From contig NZ_JRUQ01000045.1 in assembly GCF_000773975.1 (NCBI RefSeq), positions 62,001 to 126,000 on the forward strand: a stretch of 64,000 bases of DNA. Reading direction: 5' to 3'. Below, piece after piece: positions 53,410 through 62,638 of this stretch; position 1 is the stretch's first letter, and every line of letters begins with the position of its first letter. The notes beneath the pieces are model-generated. The model saw nothing but the letters and a program-made list of their open reading frames with translations. It did not search any database and was not told the DNA's origin. A program made the position numbers and the translations under genes. The stretch comes from Erwinia typographi (GTDB taxonomy: Bacteria > Pseudomonadota > Gammaproteobacteria > Enterobacterales > Enterobacteriaceae).

Positions 53410-54318
53410 ATGAATATTGAGCTACGTCACCTGCGCTACTTTATTGCGGTCGCCGAAGAGCTGCATTTCGGCCGCGCCGCGCGGCGTCTTAACCTCTCTC
53501 AGCCGCCGCTCAGCCAGCAGATTCAAGGCCTGGAGCAGCAGATAGGGGCCAGGCTGCTGGCCCGCACCAACCGCAGCGTACAGCTGACGGCGGCAGGCGC
53601 GCAGTTTTTGATCGATGCCCGGCAAATTTTGCAGAATGTGGCTCAGGCAGCGGACAAGGCGGCCAGGCTACACCGTGGCGATTTGGGCGAGTTACGGATT
53701 GGATTTACCTCCTCCGCGCCTTTTATTACGGCGGTTTCGGATGCGCTTTTCACCTTTCGTCAGCGCTATCCCGCCGTGCATATTCAGATGCAGGAAATCA
53801 ACACGCGCCAGCAGCTGGCGCCGCTGAATGAGGGGCGTCTCGATCTCGGCGTGATGCGCAATACGCCGTTACCTGACACGCTTGATCATCAGCTGATGCT
53901 GCGCGAACCGCTGTATGCGGTTTTTCCCCGCGCTCACCGACTGGCCGGAGAAGCGACGATTTCCGTCAGTGAACTTGCCCAGGAACCGTTTATTTTCTTC
54001 GACCCTCAGGTCGGCACCGCGCTTTACAGCGAAACGATGTCTCTTTTGCAGCGCTACGGTGTCTCGCCCAATATTGCTCAGGAAGTGGGCGAGGCGATGA
54101 CTATTCTTGGCCTGGTTGCCACTGGTCTTGGCGTCTCTATTCTTCCGGCCTCCTTTAGCCGCATCCGCCTGGATGAGGTGCGCTGGGTGGCGTTGCAAGA
54201 GGCGGATGCCCGGTCAGAGGTGTGGCTGGTCTGGGCGAAGCAGCGTGAAACTACCGCCCTGAGGGAACATATGAAGGCGCTGCTGCTGCCTGGCGATGCT
54301 GGATTAACAGGCGGCTGA
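53410..54318 (+). CDS. ynfL: LysR-family regulator YnfL
   Basis: A 302-residue LysR protein (E. coli YnfL 297 aa). The HTH is at about 3-60 (ELRHLRYFIAVAEELHFGRAARRLNLSQPPLSQQI), typical of the CatR/BenM branch, with an effector domain from about 90. It is divergent from the ynfM transporter gene and precedes mlc, the same order as in E. coli. The effector is unknown. Confidence 0.92.
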   Translation: MNIELRHLRYFIAVAEELHFGRAARRLNLSQPPLSQQIQGLEQQIGARLLARTNRSVQLTAAGAQFLIDARQILQNVAQAADKAARLHRGDLGELRIGFTSSAPFITAVSDALFTFRQRYPAVHIQMQEINTRQQLAPLNEGRLDLGVMRNTPLPDTLDHQLMLREPLYAVFPRAHRLAGEATISVSELAQEPFIFFDPQVGTALYSETMSLLQRYGVSPNIAQEVGEAMTILGLVATGLGVSILPASFSRIRLDEVRWVALQEADARSEVWLVWAKQRETTALREHMKALLLPGDAGLTGG

Positions 54319-54328
54319 CGGCCTTTTA

Positions 54329-54344
54329 TGTGCGGCAAATCACA
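54329..54344. promoter_or_regulatory. CRP-like site upstream of mlc
   Basis: TGTGC-GGCAAA-TCACA matches the CRP core at 9 of 10 positions, about 90 bp upstream of the mlc start. In E. coli, mlc is also subject to CRP. Confidence 0.6.
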
Positions 54345-54399
54345 TTCCGAATCAAATATTTGACGCCACCCACGAAGTGTTTCACCATGGCGAAAAGCT

Positions 54400-54421
54400 T
54401 TATTTTGAGGCGCGAAAATAA
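54400..54421. promoter_or_regulatory. Mlc autoregulatory operator
   Basis: TTATTTT (54400-54406) and AAAATAA (54415-54421) form perfect 7-bp arms around GAGGCGCG, the known form of Mlc operators. It ends 14 bp before the mlc GTG start and overlaps the leader. Confidence 0.82.
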
Positions 54422-54435
54422 GTGGGAGCAGGGGT

Positions 54436-55653
54436 GTGATAGCGGACGGTCAGCCTGGCCACATTGACCAGATCAAACAGACTAATGCAGGGGCAGTATA
54501 TCGACTGATCGATCGGTTTGGCCCCATTTCGCGTATCGAACTGGCCCGCAGAGCGCAGCTGGCCCCGGCCAGCATCACCAAAATTGTGCGGGAAATGCTG
54601 GAAGCGCACCTGGTGCAGGAGACCGAATTTCAGGAGGCGGGCAGCAGAGGGCGTCCGGCCGTGGGCCTGATTCTGGATACTCAGGCCTGGCACTATCTCT
54701 CGGTCCGCATCGGCAACGGCGACATTACCCTTTCTCTGAGGGATTTGAGCAGCCAGCTGGTAGCCGAAGACTTCTGCCCACTGCCCGTGGAGCAGCCGGA
54801 GCCGTTACTGAACCGCATCATTGCTGAAATTGACGCCTTTTTTATTCGCCATCAGAAAAAGCTGGAGCGGCTGACGGCCATCGCCATCACGCTACCGGGC
54901 ATTCTTAATGCGCATAGCGGCATCGTTCACCGTATGCCTTTCTATCAAGTCAGCGATATGCCTCTGGGCCCGGAGCTGGAAAAGCGCACCGGCCTGCCGG
55001 TCTATATTCAACACGATGTCTGCGCATGGACGCTGGCTGAATCTTTGTTTGGCGCCGCTCAGGAGGCCAAAAATGTCATTCAGGTGGTGATTGATCATCA
55101 GGTAGGCGCTGGAGTAATCACTGGCGGCAGGCTGTTGCACAACGGCAGCAGCACGCTGGTCGAGATCGGCCATACCCAGGTCGATCCACAGGGAAAACAG
55201 TGCTACTGCGGCAATCACGGTTGCCTTGAGACGGTTGCCAGCAGCGAAAATCTGCTGGAGCTGGCCGCCAGCAGGCTGAAAAATGGCAGCCCCGGCAGCC
55301 AGATCGGTTCTCCTCTTACCCTTGAGACACTCTGCGAGGCGGCGCTGGCTGGCGACCCGCTGGCCACCGAGCTGATTAGCGGCGTGGGGCAAAGCGTGGG
55401 GCGGATTGTGGCGATCATGGTTAATCTGTTTAATCCACAAAAAATTCTGATTGGTTCCCCCTTAAACCGCGCTAAAGAGATCCTTTACCCGGCCATTACC
55501 GACTGCATTCGCCGCCAGGCGCTGCCGACCTATAGCCAGCAAATCGAAGTTGAGCCGACACACTTTGATAACATCGGCACGATGCCGGGGGCGGCGCTGG
55601 TGAAAGATGCCCTTTATAACGGTACTCTACTGGTTAAGCTGCTACAGGGCTGA
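54436..55653 (+). CDS. mlc: Glucose-responsive repressor Mlc
   Basis: A 405-residue ROK-family repressor (E. coli Mlc 406 aa). The winged HTH covers about 10-75 (GHIDQIKQTNAGAVYRLIDRFGPISRIELARRAQLAPASITKIVREMLEAHLVQE). The ROK core has GAGVITGG and GHTQVDPQGKQCYCGNHGCLET, where the Cys residues and His bind structural zinc. Mlc represses pts, manXYZ and malT until IIBC-Glc binds it. The start is GTG 54436 after GGGAGCAGGGG. Its operator lies 15 bp upstream. Confidence 0.96.
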   Translation: MIADGQPGHIDQIKQTNAGAVYRLIDRFGPISRIELARRAQLAPASITKIVREMLEAHLVQETEFQEAGSRGRPAVGLILDTQAWHYLSVRIGNGDITLSLRDLSSQLVAEDFCPLPVEQPEPLLNRIIAEIDAFFIRHQKKLERLTAIAITLPGILNAHSGIVHRMPFYQVSDMPLGPELEKRTGLPVYIQHDVCAWTLAESLFGAAQEAKNVIQVVIDHQVGAGVITGGRLLHNGSSTLVEIGHTQVDPQGKQCYCGNHGCLETVASSENLLELAASRLKNGSPGSQIGSPLTLETLCEAALAGDPLATELISGVGQSVGRIVAIMVNLFNPQKILIGSPLNRAKEILYPAITDCIRRQALPTYSQQIEVEPTHFDNIGTMPGAALVKDALYNGTLLVKLLQG

Positions 55654-55779
55654 TTCCCGACACTGAGTAACAAAATATTGCGCTAACGCAAACCGCTATT
55701 CTGCCGCCTGTCTTAACATAGCTTCTCTTAACAGTTTATGGTTTTTAATCAATCTAATCGGCAGCGGCCGGCGGAGAGC

Positions 55780-56451
55780 ATGATGAAGCAGATATTTGTC
55801 ACTGGCACCGATACCGGGGTGGGGAAAACAGTGGTCAGTCGCGCGCTCCTGCAAAAACTTACCGAAGGTAATAAAAATACGGTGGGTTATAAGCCTGTAG
55901 CGAAAAGTAGTCAGCAAACGGAAATGGGGCCGAGGAATAAAGACGCGCTGGTTTTGCAGTCCTCCTCTTCGCTGCAACTGCCTTATGCCGCCATCAATCC
56001 TTACACTGTGCTGGACGATGAAGTCAGCACCAGCCAGGATATCTGCATTGATTATGCGGTGCTGAGCAGCGGCCTCAAGGCTTTGGCAGTACAGTCAGAC
56101 CATGTGGTGGTGGAAGGCACGGGCGGCTGGCGCAGCCTGATGAGCGACTTAAGGCCGCTGTCGGAGTGGGTTGTGGAGGAAAGGCTGCCGGTGGTGATGG
56201 TGGTGGGCATCAAGCTTGGCTGCCTGAGCCACGCGATTTTAACCGCTGAAGCGATAGTGAATGACGGCCTGCCATTGCTGGGCTGGGTTGCCAACCGCAT
56301 TAATCCGGGACTGGCGCACTATGCCGAGATTATTGAGGTGCTGAGCAGCAAGCTTCAGGCGCCTCTGCTGGGCGAGCTGCCCTATCTGCCGAGAGCCGAA
56401 ACGCGCGATCTGGCGAAATATCTCGATCTGACGCCGCTGAACCTCGCATAA
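55780..56451 (+). CDS. bioD2: Dethiobiotin synthetase paralogue BioD2 (YnfK)
   Basis: A 223-residue ATP-dependent carboxylase-type enzyme that closes the ureido ring of dethiobiotin. The P-loop GTDTGVGKTVV is at about 9-19, followed by GYKPVAKSSQQT, VVEGTGGWRSLM and VANRINPG. It matches E. coli YnfK (BioD2) rather than the BioD of the bio operon. Start 55780 was chosen after GCGGAGAG; the next codon (55783) is also ATG. It follows mlc as in E. coli. Confidence 0.92.
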   Translation: MMKQIFVTGTDTGVGKTVVSRALLQKLTEGNKNTVGYKPVAKSSQQTEMGPRNKDALVLQSSSSLQLPYAAINPYTVLDDEVSTSQDICIDYAVLSSGLKALAVQSDHVVVEGTGGWRSLMSDLRPLSEWVVEERLPVVMVVGIKLGCLSHAILTAEAIVNDGLPLLGWVANRINPGLAHYAEIIEVLSSKLQAPLLGELPYLPRAETRDLAKYLDLTPLNLA

Positions 56452-56452
56452 A

Positions 56453-56482
56453 AACAGCAGCGGCCTGAGTGCCGCTGCTGTT
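56453..56482. terminator. Terminator between bioD2 and osmV
   Basis: AACAGCAGCGGC and GCCGCTGCTGTT form a 12-bp perfect stem with a 6-nt loop. A-runs precede it and TTC follows, so it probably serves both convergent genes. Confidence 0.85.
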
Positions 56483-56499
56483 TCTGACTTCTGCCTGCG

Positions 56500-57639
56500 T
56501 TATGCCGGATTTAATGCACGCCGCGTGCGGCCAGAACTGAGATAGTCCGCAATGTAATCCTGCGAAATTTCCCCACTGTAACGGCCATCCTCATCAACAA
56601 TCGGCATCCAGGTGGTGTTGTGCTCATAGAGCTTTGACAGCACCACGCGCAGGTTTTCCTCTGCGCGTCCGGTAGCCTTGAAGGTATGCAGCATATCTAC
56701 GCAGGTTCCGCTGGCCCCGCGTGCTTCGCGGCGCTTCACAAACCCTAACGGCTTGCCGTCGTCATCGACCACGGTGATCGAGCGCATATCGTTATCGTCC
56801 ATCATGGCAAACGCTTCGGCAAGCGACGTCGAGCGCTTAACGGTAATGGTCGGCTGCTGGTCGGTCACGTCGCCCGCAGAGACCAGCAGCAGGCGCTTCA
56901 GCGTGCGGTCCTGGCCGACAAACGAGCCGACGAAATCATTGCGCGGCTTCGCCAGCAGCTCATCCGGGCTGGCGCACTGCACAATCTTACCCTGGCCGAA
57001 TACCGCGATACGGTCGCCGAGCTTAAGCGCCTCATCAATATCATGGCTGACCAGCATCACGGTTTTTTTCAGCTGGCGCTGCATATCGAGAAACTCGTTC
57101 TGGATCACTTCGCGGTTGATCGGGTCAACCGCGCCAAACGGCTCATCCATCAGCAATACCGGTGGATCGGCAGCCAGTGCGCGGATCACGCCGATACGCT
57201 GCTGCTGGCCGCCGGACATCTCGCGCGGATAGCGGTGCAGGAAAGTTTTCGGCTCCAGCGCCACCATGCTCATCAACTCGCTGGCGCGTTCGTGACAGCG
57301 TTTCTTATCCCAACCGAGCATCCGTGGCACCACGGTAATGTTCTCTTCAATAGTCATATTCGGGAACAGGCCAATCTGCTGGATCACGTAGCCAATGTTG
57401 CGGCGCAGGGTAACGGTATCCAGGCCGCTGGTGTCTTCGCCATTGATCAGAATTTTGCCGCTGGTTGAGGGGATCAGCCGGTTGATCATCTTCAGCGTGG
57501 TGGATTTGCCACAGCCGGAAGGGCCGAGCAGCACGCACATTTCGCCTTCCGGCACGTTCAGGGTGACGTTGTCGACGGCATTGATACTGGTGCCATTCTT
57601 CTGGGTAAATGTTTTGGTGAGATTTTCGAGTTTTATCAT
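56500..57639 (-). CDS. osmV: Osmoprotectant ABC importer ATPase OsmV
   Basis: A 379-residue ATPase of the OpuA/ProV type. Walker A GPSGCGKST (about 38-46), signature MSGGQQQRIGV, Walker B VLLMDEPFGAVD, and a C-terminal tandem CBS region (about 265-370) that senses ionic strength in relatives. It matches the OsmU system of Salmonella (OsmVWXY), which imports glycine betaine and choline-O-sulfate and occurs at the same locus. It overlaps osmW by one base. The name comes from that similarity. Confidence 0.88.
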   Translation of the reverse strand: MIKLENLTKTFTQKNGTSINAVDNVTLNVPEGEMCVLLGPSGCGKSTTLKMINRLIPSTSGKILINGEDTSGLDTVTLRRNIGYVIQQIGLFPNMTIEENITVVPRMLGWDKKRCHERASELMSMVALEPKTFLHRYPREMSGGQQQRIGVIRALAADPPVLLMDEPFGAVDPINREVIQNEFLDMQRQLKKTVMLVSHDIDEALKLGDRIAVFGQGKIVQCASPDELLAKPRNDFVGSFVGQDRTLKRLLLVSAGDVTDQQPTITVKRSTSLAEAFAMMDDNDMRSITVVDDDGKPLGFVKRREARGASGTCVDMLHTFKATGRAEENLRVVLSKLYEHNTTWMPIVDEDGRYSGEISQDYIADYLSSGRTRRALNPA

Positions 57640-58286
57640 TATCTAATCCCCTTGGGAGTCAGCGCCAGCTGCAGGCGGTGCAGCAGCCAGTCGAGAATAA
57701 TAGCCAGCAGACAAATCATTAGCGCGCCCGCAATCAACATGCGGATATCGCTGCCGCTGATGCCGTCCAGCAGCAGCAGACCCAGGCCGCCAGCGCCAAT
57801 CACTGCGGCAATCGCCATGACGCCAACGTTCATCACCACCGCGGTGCGGATACCGCCAAAAATCACCGGCATCGCCATGGGAATTTCTACCCAGCGCAGA
57901 CGCTGCATAAACGTCATGCCGATACCGCGTCCTGCTTCGCGTAATCCCGGCGGGATATTCTCCAGTGCGGTGTGGGTGTTACGCACAATCGGCAGCAGAG
58001 AATAGAGGAACACGGCGGTGACCGCAGGCAGCACGCCAATCCCCTGACCGATCATCGAAAACAGCGGGATCATCAGGCCAAACAGCGCGATAGAGGGGAT
58101 GGTCAGTACGATGGTTGCCAGACCCAACACCGGCGTTGCCAGCCATTTATAGCGTACAATCACCACGCCAAGCGGGACGCCAATAATAATCGCCAGCCCG
58201 ACGGCCAGCCCCACCAGCCACAGATGCTGGAAGGTCAGGGAGGCTAAATAACTCCAGTTATCAATAATATAATGGATAGTATCCAT
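57639..58286 (-). CDS. osmW: Osmoprotectant ABC importer permease OsmW
   Basis: A 215-residue permease with about five helices. The segment REAGRGIGMTFMQRLRWVEIPMAMPVIFGGIRTAVVMNVG (about 118-157) is the coupling-helix region of OpuC/OsmW-type permeases. It shares homology with OsmY in the same operon, with which it likely pairs. It overlaps osmV by one base. Confidence 0.88.
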   Translation of the reverse strand: MDTIHYIIDNWSYLASLTFQHLWLVGLAVGLAIIIGVPLGVVIVRYKWLATPVLGLATIVLTIPSIALFGLMIPLFSMIGQGIGVLPAVTAVFLYSLLPIVRNTHTALENIPPGLREAGRGIGMTFMQRLRWVEIPMAMPVIFGGIRTAVVMNVGVMAIAAVIGAGGLGLLLLDGISGSDIRMLIAGALMICLLAIILDWLLHRLQLALTPKGIR

Positions 58287-58295
58287 ACTGCCTCC

Positions 58296-59222
58296 TTAGA
58301 GTAAGCCTTTCGATTTCAGGAAATCACTCGCCACCTGCTGCGGAGACTGATGGTCGATATCAACGCGCTTGTTCATTTCGGTAATCGCCTCATCGGTGAT
58401 AAACGGTGACAGGGTATTCAGCGCATCGGCCAGGCCCGGATGGGAATCCAGCGTTTCTTTGGTCACCACCGGCGTTACCGCATAGCTTGGGAAGAAGTTT
58501 TTATCATCCTTCAGCACCTTCAGATCGAAACCTTTTACGCGGCCATCGGTCGTGTAGATGAGGCCTGCATCAACAAACCCATCGCGGATGGCGTTATAAA
58601 CCAGACCAGGATCCATCTGGCGGATCTGCGGACGATCCAGCGCCATGTCGTAGGCTTTTTGCAGCGGCTTCATGCCGTCGGAGCGCCCGGCAAACTCAAG
58701 GTCCAGCCCCAGCATCCAGTTATGGTCGGGGTCGTTCTTGCGGATATCCTCAATTTTCGCCACCAGCTGAGAAATCGTGTCGATGTGTTCGGCATCGGCG
58801 CGTTTACGCTGCATGGCGAAGGCATAGGTGTTGTTCATTGGCGCCGGATTCAGCCAGATCAAACCCAGCCTGGCATCCAGCTTTTTCACCGTGTCATAGG
58901 CCTCTTTCGAGGACATCGGCTTATTGATATGGTTGAAAATAATCAGCGAGGTGCCGGTATATTCCCAGGTCATATCAATCTGTTTGTTGATCATCGCGTT
59001 GCGACCGATGGTGGTCGCAATATTGGTTTTTGCTTCAATCTGAAAACCTTTCTTGCGCAAGTATTGCGTGGTCATCGCAGAAAGAATGTGTTGCTCGGTA
59101 AAGCTTTTTGTCGCCATCACAATCGGCGCGGCGGCGGCAGAAACGCTGGCGGTCATTGCCAGCGTAGCGCCCAGCGCCAGGGCGGTATGTCGAACCCAGC
59201 GGGTTAATGAGGCCTTAGCCAT
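58296..59222 (-). CDS. osmX: Osmoprotectant-binding protein OsmX
   Basis: A 308-residue periplasmic protein with a signal peptide (about 1-31, SVSAAAA). The mature part has [26 protein letters not shown], then [12 protein letters not shown], characteristic of glycine betaine/choline-binding proteins of the OpuAC family. It lies between the two permease genes, with a 9-nt gap to osmW. There is no lipobox. Confidence 0.9.
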   Translation of the reverse strand: MAKASLTRWVRHTALALGATLAMTASVSAAAAPIVMATKSFTEQHILSAMTTQYLRKKGFQIEAKTNIATTIGRNAMINKQIDMTWEYTGTSLIIFNHINKPMSSKEAYDTVKKLDARLGLIWLNPAPMNNTYAFAMQRKRADAEHIDTISQLVAKIEDIRKNDPDHNWMLGLDLEFAGRSDGMKPLQKAYDMALDRPQIRQMDPGLVYNAIRDGFVDAGLIYTTDGRVKGFDLKVLKDDKNFFPSYAVTPVVTKETLDSHPGLADALNTLSPFITDEAITEMNKRVDIDHQSPQQVASDFLKSKGLL

Positions 59223-59243
59223 GTTTCGCTCCTTGTTGTTCTT

Positions 59244-59969
59244 TTACGCGGCCGTATGAGGACTTAACAGGCGGCCAAGGCCAGCCAGCAGCAAATCGAG
59301 GATCAGCGCGAACAGCGCGGTAGCGGCGGCGCCCAGGATCAGCGTAGGGAAGTCGTTAAGATAGATACCGGGGAAAATCAGCTCGCCGTAGCTGCTGGCA
59401 CCAATAAGGAACGCCAGCGGCGCGGTGCCCACGTTAATTGCAGTCGCGACGCGGATGCCGGAAAGCATCACCGGCCAGGCGTTGGGCAGCTCAACCTGGC
59501 GCAGACGCTGGCCTTTGGTCATGCCAATGCCGTTGGCGGCCTCAATCAGCGAGGCAGGAACGGAACAAAGGCCAGAGTAGGTGTTACGCACAATGGGCAG
59601 CAAAGAAGCCAGGAACAGGGCCACGATAGCCGGGCGATCGCCAATGCCGATAATGACCATGGCCAGCGCCAGTACGGCCAGCGGAGGAAGGGTGTTACCG
59701 ACGTTAAAAATTTGCATAACGTATTCCGCCCACTTACGGGCGAAGGGGCGACTGAGGATAATCCCGCTGGGAATGCCGACCAGCAGGGCGAACAGCATCG
59801 ACCAGAACACCAGCAGCATGTGCTGCTGCCCCAGGTAAATCAAATCGACCTGGCGGGCTTTGATCGTCGCAGGGCCAAGCCCATAGACCAGCAGGCCGAT
59901 AATGACGGCGATAAACAGCACGGCGAGTGCCGCACGCCGGAAGAGCGTTTGGTTTTGCATGAATTCCAT
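59244..59969 (-). CDS. osmY: Osmoprotectant ABC importer permease OsmY
   Basis: A 241-residue permease, first gene of osmY-osmX-osmW-osmV. The coupling region EAANGIGMTKGQRLRQVELPNAWPVMLSGIRVATAINVG mirrors that of OsmW. It has about six helices. Note that the name follows Salmonella OsmU and is unrelated to the periplasmic stress protein OsmY of E. coli. The four genes form a complete importer. Confidence 0.85.
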   Translation of the reverse strand: MEFMQNQTLFRRAALAVLFIAVIIGLLVYGLGPATIKARQVDLIYLGQQHMLLVFWSMLFALLVGIPSGIILSRPFARKWAEYVMQIFNVGNTLPPLAVLALAMVIIGIGDRPAIVALFLASLLPIVRNTYSGLCSVPASLIEAANGIGMTKGQRLRQVELPNAWPVMLSGIRVATAINVGTAPLAFLIGASSYGELIFPGIYLNDFPTLILGAAATALFALILDLLLAGLGRLLSPHTAA

Positions 59970-60295
59970 TCTCCCTGAATAACCGGATAGTGATAACGCC
60001 GGAAGCGGTTAAAAATGTGACGTTAAACGCTTTTTCTGGATAAAGGGTTAGAAAGCGCCTTAAAACCTATAGCAGCCGTAACGCGACAGTGCCAGGATTT
60101 AAGCCTAAAATCAGTGGGATAGTTTTTGCGCAAACCCCGGGCAATCCCTTACCGGCACTGGTCTGGATTCAATGAAAATATTTTATCGATCTTTTGGTGA
60201 CACTGTCACAACTGGTGGAGCCCGGCATTAGCACATTTCGGAAACTGCTCAGCGAAATCCAGGCCAGAATAGAAGGGAGTTAAGCAAGGAGTCCT
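59970..60295. promoter_or_regulatory. Divergent osmY / MFS promoter region
   Basis: This 326-bp gap has no gene. It contains GTGACA-C-TGTCAC, a perfect 13-bp palindrome at 60197-60209, 87 bp before the MFS start. The spacing is one base too short for a CRP site, so it looks like an operator for another regulator. Confidence 0.45.
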
Positions 60296-61750
60296 ATGTC
60301 TGAATCCGTTCACCACCAGATAACCCATCGCCACTGGATACTGGTTGCCGCCATGCTGGCGATGTTTATGGCCGCGATAGAAGTGACCATCGTCGCGACG
60401 GCCATGCCGACCATTATTGCCGAGCTTGGCGGTTTTTCGCAGTTTGGCTGGGTATTCTCCATCTATCTGCTGACGCAGGCGGTCAGCGTGCCGATCTACG
60501 GCCGTCTGGCCGACCTTTGGGGCAGAAAACGCGTCTTTTTTATCGGTACATCGCTGTTTTTAATCGGATCGGTGCTGTGCGGCTTTGCTTCCCAGATGGG
60601 CTGGCTAATCCTGTTCCGGGCGATGCAGGGGCTGGGGGCCGGAGCCATTATGCCGCTGACTTCCACCATTATCGCCGATGTCTATCCGCCCAGGGAGCGC
60701 GCCAGCATTCAGGGCTGGCTCTCCAGCGTCTGGGGCGTTGCGGCCATTATTGGCCCGCTAACCGGCGCCTGGATTGTGCAGCACTTCAGCTGGGCGCTGA
60801 TCTTCTGGGTAAACGTGCCGATTGGCATTATCTCAATGCTGATGCTCGCCAGGTGGTTTCCTGAATCGCGCAGGGAGCAAACGCAGAGGCTCAATCTGAC
60901 CGGCAGCGGCTGGCTGATGCTGACCGTCAGCGCGCTGCTGACCGCGCTGTTGCAGGCCGAAACGCTGGGGTACTGGGTTGTCGCGCTGTTCGCCGTCGCG
61001 CTGCTGGCAGGCTACGCCCTGATGCGTCATGAGGTCCGCGCCGATGAACCGCTGTTCCCGATGGCGATCTGGCGTAGCCGCACGCTGGTCGCCGGTAATG
61101 CCGGAAACCTGGTGATTGGCGCGGCGATGATGGGGATCAGCGCATTTCTGCCGACGTGGATTCAGGGCGTTAACGGCGGTACGCCTCTGCAAGCGGGCAG
61201 CGCGCTGGCGATGATGTCAATCGGCTGGCCGCTCGCCAGTATGCTAAGCGGCAGGCTGATGCAGCGCACCTCCTACCGTTTTACCGCTCAGCTTGGCTCC
61301 GTACTGCTGATTCTGGGCACGGCGATGCTGCTCACGCTGCACAGCAACAGTACGGCCTGGCAGGCGGGTATTTCTGCTTTTGTGATTGGCACCGGCATGG
61401 GGATGACCAGCACCACGTTCCTGATTGCGGTGCAAAATACGGCTGAGTTTCATATCCGTGGGATCTGCACCGCGTCAATTATGTTCAGCCGGATGCTTGG
61501 CTCCGCGTTGGGGACGGCGGTGATGGGGGCGGTGCTGAACTATAACCTGATGACCCGGCTGCCCGGCCATCGCGATCCGGTGCAGCAAATTATGTCGCAG
61601 CCGCAGCGTGACGCGCTGAGTCACGGCAGTTTACAGCAGATGGTCAGTGAAATTGCGCTGTCGCTGCACTGGGTGTTTGCCGTTTCGCTGGCGATTGCCG
61701 TGGCGAGTTTGCTGATTGCCAGACTTATCCCGGCGATCAGGCCGCATTAG
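60296..61750 (+). CDS. DHA2-type multidrug MFS exporter
   Basis: A 484-residue major facilitator with 14 expected helices. Diagnostic motifs are the DHA2-type MFMAAIEVTIVATAMPTI near the N-terminus, YGRLADLWGRKRVF (motif A) and the antiporter motif C region GPLTGAWIVQHFSWALIFWVNVPIGI. Such proteins export drugs, dyes or toxic metabolites using protons. The substrate is unknown. It is transcribed away from osmY; no regulator gene adjoins it. Confidence 0.88.
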   Translation: MSESVHHQITHRHWILVAAMLAMFMAAIEVTIVATAMPTIIAELGGFSQFGWVFSIYLLTQAVSVPIYGRLADLWGRKRVFFIGTSLFLIGSVLCGFASQMGWLILFRAMQGLGAGAIMPLTSTIIADVYPPRERASIQGWLSSVWGVAAIIGPLTGAWIVQHFSWALIFWVNVPIGIISMLMLARWFPESRREQTQRLNLTGSGWLMLTVSALLTALLQAETLGYWVVALFAVALLAGYALMRHEVRADEPLFPMAIWRSRTLVAGNAGNLVIGAAMMGISAFLPTWIQGVNGGTPLQAGSALAMMSIGWPLASMLSGRLMQRTSYRFTAQLGSVLLILGTAMLLTLHSNSTAWQAGISAFVIGTGMGMTSTTFLIAVQNTAEFHIRGICTASIMFSRMLGSALGTAVMGAVLNYNLMTRLPGHRDPVQQIMSQPQRDALSHGSLQQMVSEIALSLHWVFAVSLAIAVASLLIARLIPAIRPH

Positions 61751-61776
61751 GCGGGGAATAAGGGGTTAGAGAGTAA

Positions 61777-61803
61777 TCAGGGGCAACGCGCTGTTGCCCC
61801 TGA
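61777..61803. terminator. Hairpin between MFS gene and ynfD
   Basis: TCAGGGGCAAC-GCGCT-GTTGCCCCTGA is a perfect 11-bp stem in the gap between convergent stops. U-tracts are missing on both sides, so it may act with Rho or as an RNA-stability element. Confidence 0.55.
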
Positions 61804-61806
61804 GGA

Positions 61807-62100
61807 TCAGGAGGAAGGGGCATCCTGAGAGGTTCCGGTGCTGGCTGGAACGGCATCGCTTTCCGCGCCGTTGCGCTTGTAAACGATTTTTTGCGTGTCA
61901 TTTTCACAGTGGCCGACAACCTGGCCTCCGGCCTGGTCAGCCTGATCGTTAGGCACAATCTCCAGGGTAAAGCCGTCAGACGGCACGCCATTGTTAATGA
62001 TTTTTTGGTTAATATCCGCTTTCACCGTTTCACACGAGGCTATCGCGGTCAGCGGAGCGGCAACAACCAGAACCGCTAACATCCAATTAATACGTTTCAT
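61807..62100 (-). CDS. ynfD: YnfD family protein (DUF1161)
   Basis: A 97-residue exported protein. Signal peptide about 1-21 (TAIAS-C). The mature part has CETVKADINQKIINNGVPSDGFTLEIVPNDQ and VVGHCENDTQKIVYKR, the DUF1161 pattern with two conserved Cys that could form a disulfide. It follows ynfB in the same direction. Function unknown; periplasmic location inferred. Confidence 0.85.
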   Translation of the reverse strand: MKRINWMLAVLVVAAPLTAIASCETVKADINQKIINNGVPSDGFTLEIVPNDQADQAGGQVVGHCENDTQKIVYKRNGAESDAVPASTGTSQDAPSS

Positions 62101-62161
62101 TATCTCATCCCTTATTTTACTGGACCTTAGTACCTGCGCTAACTATAGCAGCTGTTGCCGA

Positions 62162-62509
62162 TCAGGGCGCAACCGGGCGACCGGTACGGCGATCAAGACA
62201 GCGAAGGGTATTGGGTTCCCAGTAGGCGTTTACGTTCAGACTTTGATCGCAGGCATCGCGGGTATCCACGGCGCGATCGGCCTTATCGAAATCTTTCTCA
62301 ACGCGGGTATTCACCTTATTGCGCAGACGGTGAGTGTCATCCCATTGCTCTTTTTCCTGCCGGGCCTGCTCATTGCTCAACGCGTTGTTACCATCCTGAA
62401 TGATCAGGCGGTTGGTCTGCGCCTGAGCAACAGGCTGAAGGCTGAACAAGGCGCCCAAAAGCACCGCGGGCAGAGCGACCTTGCTCAGATGTTTTTGCCA
62501 TTGTTTCAT
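62162..62509 (-). CDS. ynfB: YnfB family protein (DUF1283)
   Basis: A 115-residue exported protein with a signal peptide (about 1-30, VAQAQ). The mature part ([60 protein letters not shown]) matches E. coli YnfB (DUF1283). Start 62509 was chosen to place the signal at the N-terminus; ATG 62560 would add 17 residues. It is divergent from ynfA, as in E. coli. Confidence 0.88.
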   Translation of the reverse strand: MKQWQKHLSKVALPAVLLGALFSLQPVAQAQTNRLIIQDGNNALSNEQARQEKEQWDDTHRLRNKVNTRVEKDFDKADRAVDTRDACDQSLNVNAYWEPNTLRCLDRRTGRPVAP

Positions 62510-62638
62510 CGTCAATTCCTTGGTTTCTTTGTTGAACGCTAATCTTAGCGGTAAACGCATGTACAGTTTAGTATATCATCTGCCCGGAAAGGCTCACCAG
62601 TCTGCCTCACCTTCGTTTAGCTTTCAGAGAGTGAATGT

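Noticed and set aside
60197-60210. CRP site before the DHA2 exporter
   Set aside because: The half sites GGTGA and TCACA are separated by 5 rather than 6 bases.
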